A stretch of 64,000 bases of DNA from Agarophyton chilense (Eukaryota > Rhodophyta > Florideophyceae > Gracilariales > Gracilariaceae): the NCBI GenBank assembly GCA_030374765.1, contig JARGXX010000068.1, positions 2,294,001 through 2,358,000 of the forward strand, given 5' to 3'. Below the pieces are notes generated by a model that saw nothing but the letters and a program-made list of their open reading frames with translations, was not told the DNA's origin and did not search any database. Positions 38,915 through 49,205 of the stretch are shown piece by piece (position 1 is the stretch's first letter; each line of letters begins with the position of its first letter). The position numbers were made by a program, and so were the translations under genes.

Positions 38915-41026
38915 CTATTCTTTTCCCTGTACAGGGTCCTGGTCGGGCGAAGGCCCGACTTCCTCGGCAACGAGTGCATGTTTCCGTCGCACGGTAGCTA
39001 CCGCAGGAGCGGGTTGAGATCCACCAGCGTGGTTTGGCGCTGATGCGGCGCGTGCCGGCTGAGCCGGTTTGTACCGAGAATTCGGAGTGTGAGCCAATGC
39101 GTTGGGGAAGTCCGTCTTCGCGCGGAGATATGACGTGAGTGGCACGGAGCCCTTCTCCTGCGGGGAGAGGGCTTCGTAATTATCCACCACTCGCGTCATA
39201 TCGCGTAGCGATAAAAGGCATTGCGGGGAGATGTGCCCGCGCTCGTAGCACAAGTGGCACACCAACGTCACTCCCGCGTTTCGCGGTACGGCATTCCGAG
39301 CATCGGTGTATCTTCCGGATTCCCGGTTTCCAACCCATCCAGGGCGCTGACATCGTGTCATTCCGTTTGAGTAAGGCATACGGGGGGCCGGAGTGCGGCG
39401 GTCATTAAGATAGGAGACCTGCCCGTTCTCCGTGTCCCTTGCGGTTGAGGCAACCGAGCCATCCGTCGTAGACGGTAATTACGTTGTCGGAATAGATAAA
39501 CCATCGTGATGGATGACATTCATATTGTCATAACCCTGTTTGGGGATGCCATCCGTCGCAAATGACGGTGAAGAAGAGTCTGACTCAAGCAGCAATGCTT
39601 TAGCGGCCTTCGACCGGGTTCCCGGATTGCGTGCAGGTAGTGCATCTCCCTCTGCGCGGGCAAACTGTACGAGTTCAAGGTAGGTCACCTTCGGCTCTTG
39701 TTCCCTGTAACGGGCGACAAGAGTCTTGATGGCTGGATCCAAGCCATCAAGGAACATCGTACAGCGTTCCCCAGCGGGGTATACATTACCACAACGGTGG
39801 AAAGCCTTATTCAGGCGTACCGAGTAATCGGTCTCGAGCTCGCCGGAGCGTTGTCGAGTGTCTCGCAAAGCGAGCATCGCCGCTTGTATCGCGGTGCTGG
39901 TTGCGTAGGAACGCAGGAGGTACTGCACGGCCTCGGGCCAGCAGGTCACACCTCCTTCGGAGGCTCGCGACGAGCCCCGAACCGACAAAAACTGATCTTT
40001 AGCGACACCCCGTAGAAAGTAGGGTAGCGCCACGTAGGCTTGTCCTTCGTTCATTCCGAGTATATCGGCTTCCGCTACAAAGCGGTGTAGGAAATCCAAG
40101 ACCAGAATTGGATCATCCCCAGTAAATGACTGGTTACGAAGTGAAAGCTGCATCCGCTTGATGCAGTCTTTCACTTTACCCGTGTCACGCGGTGTCCGAC
40201 CTAAAGATGAATCTTCTAGCCGGTAATACCGGTAGGACAGAAGTGTCCTGTACAGAGGGTTGGTGGGCTTTAAGGGTTTGAGGCCCGGATGTCGCCGACC
40301 CTTGGGGCGCGACCGGATGGCCCCGTAGGTGGCAGAGGACCGCTTTGAGCGGGAAGAGCGCCCATAACGATCCTGTGGGTCATCGCTCACCGACGAATCG
40401 GAACTCTCCGAGTCACTCGGTTTACCGTCCGACTCAGATGATGAGTCGGACGGGGGTCCGTGCTTACGGTTAGAATCCCGGTTCTTCCGGTTCTTCCGGT
40501 TCCGCGACTGGGTCTCTCGATGAGAGACAACCGGTCTAGCCGCGTTCGCGGGCGAGGTTAACGTCCTCTCGACCGACTCAAGTCGGCTTCGGAGACGCTC
40601 GAAGCAATTCTCCATACCTTCTGCGAAGGAAGACGGAGCGCCAAAACACTCGAGTAGTGTATTGACGTACGACCGCAATACGCGGATATCCTCGGCTAAC
40701 TCACTTGTAGGGGGGTTAGCGAGGCTTCCTCGTAAAGAGGTGAACTCCCTCGAGAGGGTATTGTGAGCAGCCCGCAGGGAGCGGAGTTGCTCTTCCAAGC
40801 GTACAACCCGCGCTTGGTCGACCACCCGCGGAGGCGGAGAAACCACCGTTGCGACGGTCGTTAACCCGGAATCAGGCTGCGGGTCTTCAGTGCCGGTGAC
40901 CGGTATCTCCCGGGAATCCGGTGTTGGAGCCAGGGCCTGTGGAACATCAGTGCCCCTGGCATCACCGCTTTGGCGGGAACGGCTGCGTGTTGCAGGAGGC
41001 TCCATGCTAGGCGGTTTCCTTGGCAT
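38915..41026 (-). pseudogene. gag: Element 4 gag with one in-frame stop
   Basis: Begins at ATG 41026 (MPRKPPSMEPPATRSRSR) and ends at the TAG at 38915. One TAA at 39479-39481 interrupts it; the same frame continues and aligns with element 3 gag on both sides (IPTT, stop, LPSTTDG against IPNTDLPSTTD). Capsid blocks (LLSYRYYRLEDSSL, CWPEAVQYLLRSYATSTAI) and the zinc knuckle CHLCYERGHISPQC are intact. About 704 codons in all. Without readthrough only a protein lacking the zinc knuckle would be made, and pol could not be reached. The damage looks recent. Confidence 0.9.
38921..38927 (-). promoter_or_regulatory. Candidate -1 frameshift heptamer in element 4
   Basis: Minus strand reads CA G GGA AAA GAA TAG: the heptamer GGGAAAA in the gag frame fits the X XXY YYZ slippery rule and lies four bases before the gag stop. 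The pol frame is exactly -1 and open from here (K-R-I-E-G-V-S-P). Confidence 0.65.
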
Positions 41027-41129
41027 TGGCCACACCGTCTCGACGGAAGAATTGAAAGCAAACCGGTGAGACCGGAGAAAACCCGTTAAACGGAAAACAA
41101 CCTCAGAGAGGACACAAGCGGTCTTGACT

Positions 41130-41146
41130 TCTAAGTCGGGAGACCA
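41130..41146 (-). promoter_or_regulatory. Element 4 primer-binding site
   Basis: Minus strand TGGTCTCCCGACTTAGA, three bases from the 5' LTR. Identical to the element 1 site. Confidence 0.8.
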
Positions 41147-41149
41147 ATT

Positions 41150-42012
41150 TGTAGGACAATGCCCCCAAGGGGGAAAACCTACGAAGACGTCCGGATCTTC
41201 CTCTCACGAGGTAACCGGCGCGGTAGAGCCCTTCCAGGGATCGGCGCGCAATGACGGGTGTAAGCCGGAGCCGAACCGTCGCGACGGGCGCAGGGAGGCT
41301 GAGAGAAGCCGAGAATATCCGCTGGAGCGGTGCTTGCGTATCCTCTGAGGAGGCGAAACCCACGAGAGTGGCGAGCACGACAGGTGTCAGTGCGAGCCGC
41401 AAGAGCGGGAATTGCCCAATGAAGGGGAGAAAAAGGGAAGGAAAATGGGAACGGAGGCAAGAGGGCGAGGTTGACCACGAGTCGCAAGAGGGGACTCGGG
41501 AATAGCCGGCACTGCCGGGTGTAGCAAACCGTATACACGGGCGGAACCACGAAAGGGGAATAGATACCCAACACACGAAGGCTGCTTGAACGTCCAAGGG
41601 GGTTGGGAAGCCGTGCACCACGGGAAGTCCCTCCGTAAGCAGTTGTATATCCGCGCAGGCGGTTCGACCCAGAGCCAAGATCTGGAAGACCAAGATCACC
41701 CTTGTTGGGTAGACTTTACTGGACCGGCGGCCGCGAGGCCGGCGGCCTAAGTACTGTAGTCACCGTAGAATACAATAAATAAAGTCTATCCTAAATAGCT
41801 AAATGTCCGTCTAACAAAGGGGCCTATCTGGCGGCCACGTGTCGCGCGGGCGCTGCGGCCACGTGTATGGCACCCGGTCCCGCCGGTGCATCACCGGCGT
41901 TCCGGGTGTCGCCGTGAAAACGGATTACTTCTACTCATAACGAGGTTGCACGCCGGAGGCTCCGGAAAAAACTTAAGTCCCCAAAAACCTCCCTGGAGGA
42001 CGTTGCTCTTCA
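41150..42012 (-). repeat. Element 4 5' LTR
   Basis: 863 bases, partner of 31905-32765. It is followed on the plus strand by ACTAT, the target duplication. Confidence 0.92.
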
Positions 42013-42017
42013 ACTAT

Positions 42018-42165
42018 CCCCACTTCCGTGGTATATCCTCAAGTCTCCGCCGAGTTGCACCCACAGCTAGGAGATACAGAAGGCTCTACACTGAGTTCCT
42101 CTAAGAAGAGAGCAAGGCTTCGAACAACTTGAGTGTCTTTTCCCCTCGCGGGGTATTGCAATACA
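42018..42165 (+). repeat. Right part of the LTR-like sequence split by element 4
   Basis: Ends TCCCCTCGCGGGGTATTGC then AATACA. Read in reverse it matches the start of the LTR at 60082 (TTCGAAGCCTTGC block and the GC palindrome). No primer-binding site follows, so it was a solo or 3' LTR. Confidence 0.5.
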
Positions 42166-42202
42166 AATTTCTTCAGAGCGCGCACATAGATTTTGAAATG
42201 TT

Positions 42203-42661
42203 GTGCAAAGTGCGATTAGTTGTACGCGAAATAGATATTCAAGAGCTGATTTAGATGGAATAGCAGTTGAAAGAGGGACAAGAGGGATTGGAAAGATGAA
42301 GAAGGCAGTGATAAAGATATTGAAGGTTGTTGTTCGATGGTTGTCGGACAAGAGAAAGAGATTTCTTTTTCCGAGCTCTTTTATAGTGGCTGGGAGCTTG
42401 ATTGGGTTCTGTACCGCGCTGAGTAAGCAGTGTCATTCTAATTCAACGTCTACTAGATTAGGCTACGATTTCAAATGGCTAAAGATTCTATTTCGTGTCT
42501 ATCTAACGTTAACGTTCGCCAGTGTGATTTTTACTACGAATTGTAGTGCAACCTACGCAACTGCCCAGAACAGATTTCGTTTGCAATTCGTTATCCTCCT
42601 CTCGCGATACGTCCTCAACAATGGTGGCTTATTTGTCGATAAGAACCCCACAGTAGCGTGA
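42203..42661 (+). CDS. Unrecognised small ORF
   Basis: 152 codons with a basic N-terminal half and two hydrophobic stretches (FPSSFIVAGSLIGFCTAL and ILFRVYLTLTFASVIFTT) that could be membrane helices. I recognise no family. It starts just beyond a retroelement LTR and codon use looks unremarkable. It could be chance in AT-rich DNA. Confidence 0.2.
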   Translation: MQSAISCTRNRYSRADLDGIAVERGTRGIGKMKKAVIKILKVVVRWLSDKRKRFLFPSSFIVAGSLIGFCTALSKQCHSNSTSTRLGYDFKWLKILFRVYLTLTFASVIFTTNCSATYATAQNRFRLQFVILLSRYVLNNGGLFVDKNPTVA

Positions 42662-43259
42662 CGGACGGGTTCTTTTCTTGTAGAGTGTCTGTCATCCTAC
42701 AAAAAATGTCAAACGTAGGGAATAATAGAAAGAATACTAGTCGGCAATGTTAACTTATTTATTGGGAAATGTTAGAAAAATTTGTATAAATTCAGAAATG
42801 CCCATTAGTTTCGCCATCTTAACTACAAAAATCAGGTTAAGTTCAGAGGGTTCTTAGAACAGTTCCCCGTAGCTTTCCTGAACACTATATGAAACAAAGA
42901 CGAGAATCACCGTTCTTAGTCTTTTACTACAAGGTTCTCCACTGAAAAATAATAAAATGGTCGCATTCTTAGCGTATGAAAAACCTCCGTTTCTGCTGTG
43001 CAAACGCCATTAAAAATTCTCACACATTGTTGATATATCGTAGTTCATACGACAAAAACCTCTTTAAATTGTTTTCTTTTATTTTTTTCTTCTTAGAAAT
43101 ACGTTCAATAGCTACTTTGAACAGAACTCTTACCGGAACGTAATCATTCCTAGCACTAGGGCCATACACTACAACAAAAAACAAAAATTCAAACTATTAC
43201 TCATACAATCTTTAGAAATGACGCGAAAAGTCTACTTCAAAAGTTTCAACCGAGACCAT
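42662..43259. other. No gene seen
   Basis: AT-rich sequence without supported ORFs or recognisable repeats. Confidence 0.4.
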
Positions 43260-43985
43260 AAGTAGTGCACAGGCTTATCCCTAGTACAACTATTCCTCGG
43301 GCACTAGAGCTAGGCCCAAGTACTTAAAGGTAGCTTGAACTCAGCCCATATCTCACTTCGTTTTGTTTGCTCCTGGTTTCGGGCTCCGCCCGAGACTACA
43401 AGTTGTGCACCGGCTTTGTCTCCCGTGCACCAGTGTTCTTTGAGCACTTTTACGTAACCGGAGTACATTTTTGTGTTGAGCTCAGTCCATACGTCACTTT
43501 GTGTTATTTGCTAACGGCTTTGGGCTTCGAATGATACCATACGTGAGCGTACGGGCTCAGCCCAAGTAACAGTGTTCTTTGGGCATATGGGCTTATCTCA
43601 AGTACTTGAAGTGAGGTCGAGCTCAGCAAATAACTCACTTCGTTTTGTTTGCTACTGGTTCGTGGCTCTGCCTAGAACCATAAGGTGTGGGTGGGCTGTG
43701 CACCTGCATCATTGTTTTTTGAGCATCTGGGTGTCGGTCCAGTACTTGAAGTGAGGTTAGGCTAAGCCTACACATCCTTTTGTGACACTTGCTAATATTT
43801 TTGGGCATCGCCTGAGATTCCACATGGTTGACGGGGTTAGCTCGTGTTAAACTGTTTCTTGAGCACTTCAGCTTCGCCTGAGTACTTGAAGTAAGGTTGG
43901 GCTCAGCCCACACCTCACTTCGTGTCGCCTGCTACTAGTTGTCGGCTCCGCATGAAACCATACGTGGTGCATGCCCCAAACGAAC
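43260..43985. repeat. Palindromic minisatellite, about five units of roughly 144 bp
   Basis: The motif GCTCAGCCCACACCTCACTT and variants recur near 43332, 43479, 43620, 43755 and 43898. Each unit contains an inverted repeat: AAGTGAGGT and GGGCT facing AGCCC and ACCTCACTT, plus GAGCACTT..AGTACTTGAAGT sequence. Units are only 70-85% alike by eye, so the array is old. Confidence 0.7.
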
Positions 43986-44451
43986 AAACGGTACAGGATA
44001 CGCGAGTTTAGAACGATGAACAATTTACTGAGGTAGGGTGTTTATCAAAAGTTTGGAGACGTGTACTGTCTCCATGGGGTTACTTACGTTAATATTGTAA
44101 GGTAAGTGGCGCTTTTTGGTGGTTGTCGCGGCGGGTTCTCAGACGAACTTTCAGTCACGCCAGTAATTTTACTTTATTTTACGGGGGTGGCAATGAAGGG
44201 CCCAAACACGAGGGTTCGCACCGCAGGCAATGAAGGTGTGCAATACACGATTGCCACCTGGCAAAATGCCGCCGGCGCTGCACACTAAACCTCACCCTTT
44301 CTCCACCTCGAGACACTGAAAACAGAGGATCAAGGGGAGACACCTTGTGCCCGTTCGATCTTCCTCGGTTCCACCGCGCGTTACAAGCGCATACTAGACA
44401 TTAGACCGACAGCCCTCTCGCTCTGCGTACGACTGCTTCCCATAGGCCGTT
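43986..44451. other. No gene seen
   Basis: Contains short ORFs (for example 44106-44288) with no recognisable product or support. Confidence 0.35.
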
Positions 44452-44571
44452 ATGTTGTTGAAACAGTATTTTTACTTGTAGTTTTTGTCACACTGATTTG
44501 TTAGCTGTACTGTAGCCAGAACATCAGTTCCCGGATATTTTGAGGAAGGGATATGTTTTCGAAACCTTTAC
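44452..44571 (+). mobile_element. Fragment of a Tc1/mariner 3' end
   Basis: Matches 58214-58333, the end of the Tc1/mariner element, through a series of blocks: TTGAAACAGT, TTTTTACTTG, TCACACTGATTT, TTAG..TACTGTAGCCA and GGGATATG. It has no coding part. It is either a deletion relic or a small non-autonomous relative. Confidence 0.6.
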
Positions 44572-44961
44572 CGGACAACAGGAAGCCATTGCTGAGGCAC
44601 AAGAAGCAACTGCGTGAATTAAGGTGCTTTTGAGACTTCTAAACACTCGTGCTCTGGAACCAGGTTAATGCAATCGCTCTTCTGAACCGTGAATCGAACA
44701 CCAATCGTTTCGTTAGTCAAGATAAGCTAGAACTATTTAATTCAAATAGCATATATTGTACTACAAGCGGCATGCCCCAGAAGTACACGGCTACTCGGGT
44801 CAATGTTAATACTGATTTGTTGGTAGCCATCGCCATAGTGTGAAAGCAATTTGATACGAGTTGCTGACCATGTGGGGACTTTTTGTCATTCACTCCCAAG
44901 GCAAATAGAGGATACTGCTGTGACGCGACCTGTTTGACCATTGCGGAATGTGCTGTGTGCT

Positions 44962-46296
44962 CTATGTGCATGACAAACCCACAGAGGGCTTGCTAAGACC
45001 ACCACCACCATGCGGCACAAATACTCCGGTGGCAGTAAGTTCCGATAGTGTCGGATTCCTTCCATCCGAAATCAAAATGGCAATTGCTCCGGCAACGTGA
45101 GGAGCGGCCATCGATGTACCCGAGGCGGCGAAGGAGCCTGGGGGCCTATTGTAGTAGGACAAGATGTTAACACCTGGTGCGGAAATATCAGTACAGTCGG
45201 CAGCTGCAGTGGCATAATTGGTGAACCAAGCGGCATTCATGGTGACGTCATGAGCCTGAACAGTGAGTACCTTGTCGCCCGTGGCAGACCCTGGTGAATA
45301 CTGGCAAACAGTTTGTGCTGCATTGCCGGCAGCCAGAGTGAAGTAGACATCTTCGGCGGCGGCAGCTTCAACGGCGTTGTTCAATGGGGCGTAGAACGGA
45401 CCGGAGAGCGAGAAGTTGATGATGTTAGCTACAGAACCTTTGTTAGCGAGCACATATTCTATTGCAGAAATAGCGATCAAATAGGAGCCTGATCCATTGT
45501 CGTTGAGTACCTTGACGCAGTTTCTCCGTGCATTGGGGGCAACGCCATACACGGAGTCCGTGGCCGTGGCGCCCACATGACCGCCGTGTCCGTTGACATC
45601 GACACACGAGTTGCCGCCGTAGTAGCCCATGCACTTTCCTCCAAAGGTCGGGGCGCACCCGGTGTCAAGGATCCAAATGTCGACGTCAGTCCCTTTGTTG
45701 CTAGTTGCACTACAAGTGCGCATGCCATCCCTGACGTAGTTAGGACCCTGAAAAGTGACTCCGCCGTCGGTCTCATCAACCCCCCAAATACTTGTGGGGA
45801 CGCTGGCAATAGATACGACGAAATCCTGTTCAACGAGGGAAATCTGCGGAACAGATCTGGATGCGGACAAGGAACTCACGGCAGAGGCGACTTGATCCCT
45901 TTCAATACGGCGTCCCTTCGGACACTTGATACTGACGAATCGTAGCGGGCCAATGGTGATGGCTCTGTTTCCAGAAGTACATCCTTTGGTAGCAGGCTGT
46001 TGGTTGAGTGCCTTTTGAAATTGGCCCAGGCAGACACCTTCGCACGGTCCGGCAAGCTGAAGAATGAATTGGCCTTCAATGGGGACGCCGTTGTTGCGGG
46101 TGAGGTCCGGGCCGAATACTGCGGCATCTGCGGCGGTGATAGGCAGGACGCGGTCCTTGTCGTTGCTATTCGGCGGTCGAGAGGCTCCGCCATTTGCGCG
46201 CGGATTTCGGTTGTCAGCACCGGGCTGTGCGAGCGTGGGCACTGCGAGAAGCGCGAGCACGAGGAGCGAAGCGAAGAACGGGGCGGACGACATCAT
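44962..46296 (-). CDS. Secreted proteinase K-like subtilisin (S8 family)
   Basis: 444 codons from the ATG at 46296, chosen because it starts a clear signal peptide (MMSSAPFFASLLVLALLAV). Residues about 65-170 fit an inhibitor-type propeptide. The catalytic triad is complete: Asp 211 in WILDTGC, His 237 in NGHGGHVGATA and Ser 395 in GTSMAAPHVAGA, with the oxyanion Asn 325 in LAAGN. The protein would cleave peptides outside the cell after removing its propeptide. Several cysteines suggest disulfides. HGGHVGA departs slightly from the common HGTHVAG. No intron is evident. It lies alone, with an AT-rich flank downstream and the GC-rich island upstream. Confidence 0.93.
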   Translation of the reverse strand: MMSSAPFFASLLVLALLAVPTLAQPGADNRNPRANGGASRPPNSNDKDRVLPITAADAAVFGPDLTRNNGVPIEGQFILQLAGPCEGVCLGQFQKALNQQPATKGCTSGNRAITIGPLRFVSIKCPKGRRIERDQVASAVSSLSASRSVPQISLVEQDFVVSIASVPTSIWGVDETDGGVTFQGPNYVRDGMRTCSATSNKGTDVDIWILDTGCAPTFGGKCMGYYGGNSCVDVNGHGGHVGATATDSVYGVAPNARRNCVKVLNDNGSGSYLIAISAIEYVLANKGSVANIINFSLSGPFYAPLNNAVEAAAAEDVYFTLAAGNAAQTVCQYSPGSATGDKVLTVQAHDVTMNAAWFTNYATAAADCTDISAPGVNILSYYNRPPGSFAASGTSMAAPHVAGAIAILISDGRNPTLSELTATGVFVPHGGGGLSKPSVGLSCT

Positions 46297-47489
46297 TACG
46301 GCGGGGGAGCGACGCTGGGCGTGGAGGGAAGAGTTAGTGGCGGTGGACGAAACGCAGGCGCGTGGCTGCGGGTAGAACTGGGATGAGGAGGGGGCATGGG
46401 GCAAGGCGGTGTGCCGCAATTAAAGGGGATGCGGGCGATGATGAGGTGGCACGCTAGTCGATATCATACACAAGACAGTTATTGGAAAGTAGGTGTAAGG
46501 AGAGACGGTAGGGTTGAGCGATATATGACAGCACAGTGGGCCGAATTTGGCATTTGTGCGTGTGTGTGTGTGTATGTAGACGCGGAATTTGGGAAGAAGG
46601 AGTTTACTCAACGAAAAGGAGATTGGGGAGTTGGAGGCTCACAACTGAGGCCAAGTCGTGCGCGAAGGCGACGGGCTACAATCGCAAGGCGAGCGCGCGG
46701 CGAGCGCGCGGCGAGCGCGCGCCCTGGGGGGTGCGGCGTCGAAGGCCACGAAGGCAGCGAAGGCCACGGCGAGACAAAACGCGAAGACGACGGGGGGGGG
46801 GTGAGGCCGTGGCCGCGAGGACACACGCGCAATGCAGCCAAATGCGTGTAAGTTTCGGGCGCTTGCGCATGCCTTGCTGCGTGGCAGCAGCAGCTGACGC
46901 AAGCAAGGCATCGGCGCCCGAGTTTGCTTCCATCTCCCGCTTTGCTGCCTTGTTCAAGCGCGCGATATTTGTGCTGTAATGCTCACTTGCGCTGGGCAGC
47001 TCCGTATCGCTATTTTGCGCGCTGTTGCCGATGACGAGGCGGTGGCGCGCCAGCTGCGCCACGTGGAGTAGCAATTCGATGTGCGCGCGCCACGCGTGTC
47101 GTCGCCTCGCCATGTAATTGGAGAAATTTGATCGCACGGCTCCAAATTATATGGCATCACACGTCGCCACGTGGTGATGGCGCGAGATTGTGGCTCGCTC
47201 TCGAGACGCTCGGCGTGGGTGATACATGCTGCTCGCGGCGCGCCACTGTATGATGGCGCTGTTTGGCGCCGCCGTTGTGCTTTAGTTTCGCTCGCTTTTG
47301 CGTTCGCGCTTCAATGTCGCTTAGGTCTTAAAAAGTATAATCACGCGCTGCGCGCGTCCCCACGCTGGGGCTTTTGGTTTTACGCATGCTGTTTAGGGGT
47401 GGCGAGCCGGCTCGAAGGGTGAGCAGATTGCTTAGGACATGAGTATGTACATTTGAAATGGCATAAGCCGCGTTGAAACACGGCCGCGC
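46297..47489. other. GC-rich intergenic sequence
   Basis: 1.2 kb with a GT microsatellite at 46558-46576, a CGCGGCGAG repeat near 46690-46725 and a G run near 46792. Several long open frames here arise from GC richness and have no recognisable content. Confidence 0.5.
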
Positions 47490-47813
47490 TCACGAGTACG
47501 CATAGTAGTTGCCGTTGTTGAAGTGAAAGCCGTTTCGATATTGGTAGCCATTCTCCGGATCGGGTCGATTTCGGTAGCGATTGCCGTCTTGGTAGTAATA
47601 GCCCGGGCGGTAGTTGTAACCATTGGAGTAGTGGTGCCCCTCAGGACCGTGGAACGAGTAGTGATACCACGGCGCCTCGTTCGACTTGTCGATTACCACC
47701 GCCTGAGGCTGCGTCGCGGGCTTACCGCGCGCGCCTCGCCTTTTCGCACCGACGGGCGCGCCGGCGGCAACGACAAACAGCACAAAGGCGACAGCGAAAG
47801 GCAACAGCCTCAT
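47490..47813 (-). CDS. Small secreted Tyr/Asn/Gly-rich protein
   Basis: 107 codons from ATG 47813, which starts a signal peptide (MRLLPFAVAFVLFVVAAGAP). After a basic stretch (KRRGARGK) the protein is rich in Tyr, Asn, Gly, His and Arg, with short repeats such as GYNYRPGYYYQDGNRYRNR and GYQYRNGFHF. No cysteine in the mature part. This composition suits an extracellular matrix or cell-surface protein, but I know no family for it. A TATA box lies about 150 bases upstream. Confidence 0.7.
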   Translation of the reverse strand: MRLLPFAVAFVLFVVAAGAPVGAKRRGARGKPATQPQAVVIDKSNEAPWYHYSFHGPEGHHYSNGYNYRPGYYYQDGNRYRNRPDPENGYQYRNGFHFNNGNYYAYS

Positions 47814-47962
47814 ACCAGCGAAACAATAGCGCGCAAAGCGACAACACAACGTGAGGAGGCGGATTTGTGGCGATTTCTCGGTGCACCCCGCCGTGCTCTC
47901 GACTTGCTTTCAACGCGCAGCGTCGCACGTCAGCCAGAGTACTTGCCAGCGCACACGGCTCG

Positions 47963-47971
47963 CTTTATATA
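47963..47971 (-). promoter_or_regulatory. TATA box of the 47490-47813 gene
   Basis: Minus strand TATATAAAG, 150 bases before the ATG. Confidence 0.55.
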
Positions 47972-48407
47972 GTGTCGCACGCGAGATGCACCCGAACGTC
48001 GCTTTGTAGCATTGTACAAGGGGGGTGGAACGCCTTCATAAATGGCTCGGTGCGCTGCGCTCCCGGTCGCCCCGTCGCTCGCGCTCACCAGCGCGCGCGT
48101 ACGCGCGTGCGTACACGCGCCGCTGCGCGCCCCGCCACGTTGTACGCGCGCGCGCGCAGCGCCACTGACACTTCTTTGTTGTTGCGTGTGCCACAGGCGT
48201 TGCAACGTGGCCACGTGCGCACGTGGCATGACGTTTGCTATCTGCTTTCCTTGAATGGTTATTACTTGTTATTTACCAAAGGCAAAGCTCTTGCAGGAAC
48301 AACGATTCAAAACATTTAGGTTCTGTAGTGTAATAGCTTGCCATGCAATCTTTTGTTCCTACGCAACAGCGTGCAATATTCAACCAACTGTGTCATTTTC
48401 ACGCTGA

Positions 48408-49205
48408 TCACGCGGATATTTTTCCGGTGGCGAGGAAGTTCTGCAGAATCTCAATGCTCTCGCGAGGACGTTCGCGTTTGCCAGGCACTCCGGCCGAGCC
48501 CGGCACTCCGTTGGGGAGTCCCGGGCCGCCGTCGCCTCCATCGCCTCCACTTCCAAGCACAAGCACGGGAGCAGGTGCGGCCGCTGAAGCGGGCGCAGGA
48601 CCAAAGCCTCCACCAAACCCGACGGCCTGCAGTTCGCCGCTGGGGGCAGTTTCGGTGGTCACAGGGATAAGAGCAACTGTGGGGTTGGACGGATCTAACT
48701 GCAGAGCAAACGCGCCATCACCGCCATCGCCACCGTCGCCACCGGCGCCGGGCAAAATGCCCGTGCCGCCAACACCACCATTACCGCCATCGCCGCCAAC
48801 GAGACCGCTTCCACCGTCGCCGCCGCGGCCACCTTCGCCGCCAAAGCCCGCGAAAGAGATGCCGCCCATGCCGCCAGAGCCGCCGTTGCCACCAATACCC
48901 GAGTTGACGGGCACGGCAGCAGCGTTGCCTACCACCACCAGTCCGTTTCCTCCGTCTCCGCCTTCACCGCCGAGGGGATCGTTGGGTCCGGCTGTACCGC
49001 CGCTTCCACCGTCGCCGCCGTTGCCGCCCTGGCCGTTGTCGGCGATGAGAATACCATCACCGCCGCGCCCGCCGGAGCCGCCGGCGCCGCCGTTGCCGCC
49101 GTTGCCGCCGTCACCGCCTGCAATGGCAATCGGGGTCGGGGCGGCTCGCGCGCGGTGGGCGAGCGACAGTAGGAAGAATGCGAGGAAGATGCGCGTTGGG
49201 ATCAT
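48408..49205 (-). CDS. Secreted glycine-rich protein with GGxGG repeats
   Basis: 265 codons from ATG 49205 ([21 protein letters not shown], a signal peptide). An open frame runs further upstream but has no support. Residues about 28-180 are made of [16 protein letters not shown] and similar repeats broken by short hydrophobic blocks ([17 protein letters not shown]). A non-repetitive stretch follows ([18 protein letters not shown]), then a shorter repeat near residue 235. The repeats resemble the Gly-rich tracts of structural cell-wall proteins, and of PE-PGRS proteins only by composition. No cysteines, no catalytic motif. Probably an extracellular structural protein. Confidence 0.75.
   Translation of the reverse strand: MIPTRIFLAFFLLSLAHRARAAPTPIAIAGGDGGNGGNGGAGGSGGRGGDGILIADNGQGGNGGDGGSGGTAGPNDPLGGEGGDGGNGLVVVGNAAAVPVNSGIGGNGGSGGMGGISFAGFGGEGGRGGDGGSGLVGGDGGNGGVGGTGILPGAGGDGGDGGDGAFALQLDPSNPTVALIPVTTETAPSGELQAVGFGGGFGPAPASAAAPAPVLVLGSGGDGGDGGPGLPNGVPGSAGVPGKRERPRESIEILQNFLATGKISA

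Larger units (their letters stand above)
31905..42012 (-). mobile_element. Element 4: Ty3/gypsy retrotransposon lacking integrase
   Basis: 10,108 bases with LTRs 31905-32765 and 41150-42012 and a perfect target duplication ACTAT (31900-31904 and 42013-42017). Minus-strand order is LTR, primer-binding site, gag, pol in the -1 frame, spacer, then an intact plus-strand ORF, polypurine tract and LTR. The LTRs differ at under 20 positions by eye, so it is fairly young. Pol goes from RNase H to the C-terminal linker and chromodomain without any integrase, so the copy would need integrase from elsewhere. Confidence 0.93.

Noticed and set aside
46396-47137. Several long ORFs on both strands in the GC-rich stretch upstream of the subtilase
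   Set aside because: All are low in complexity and mutually overlapping; none has a recognisable feature.
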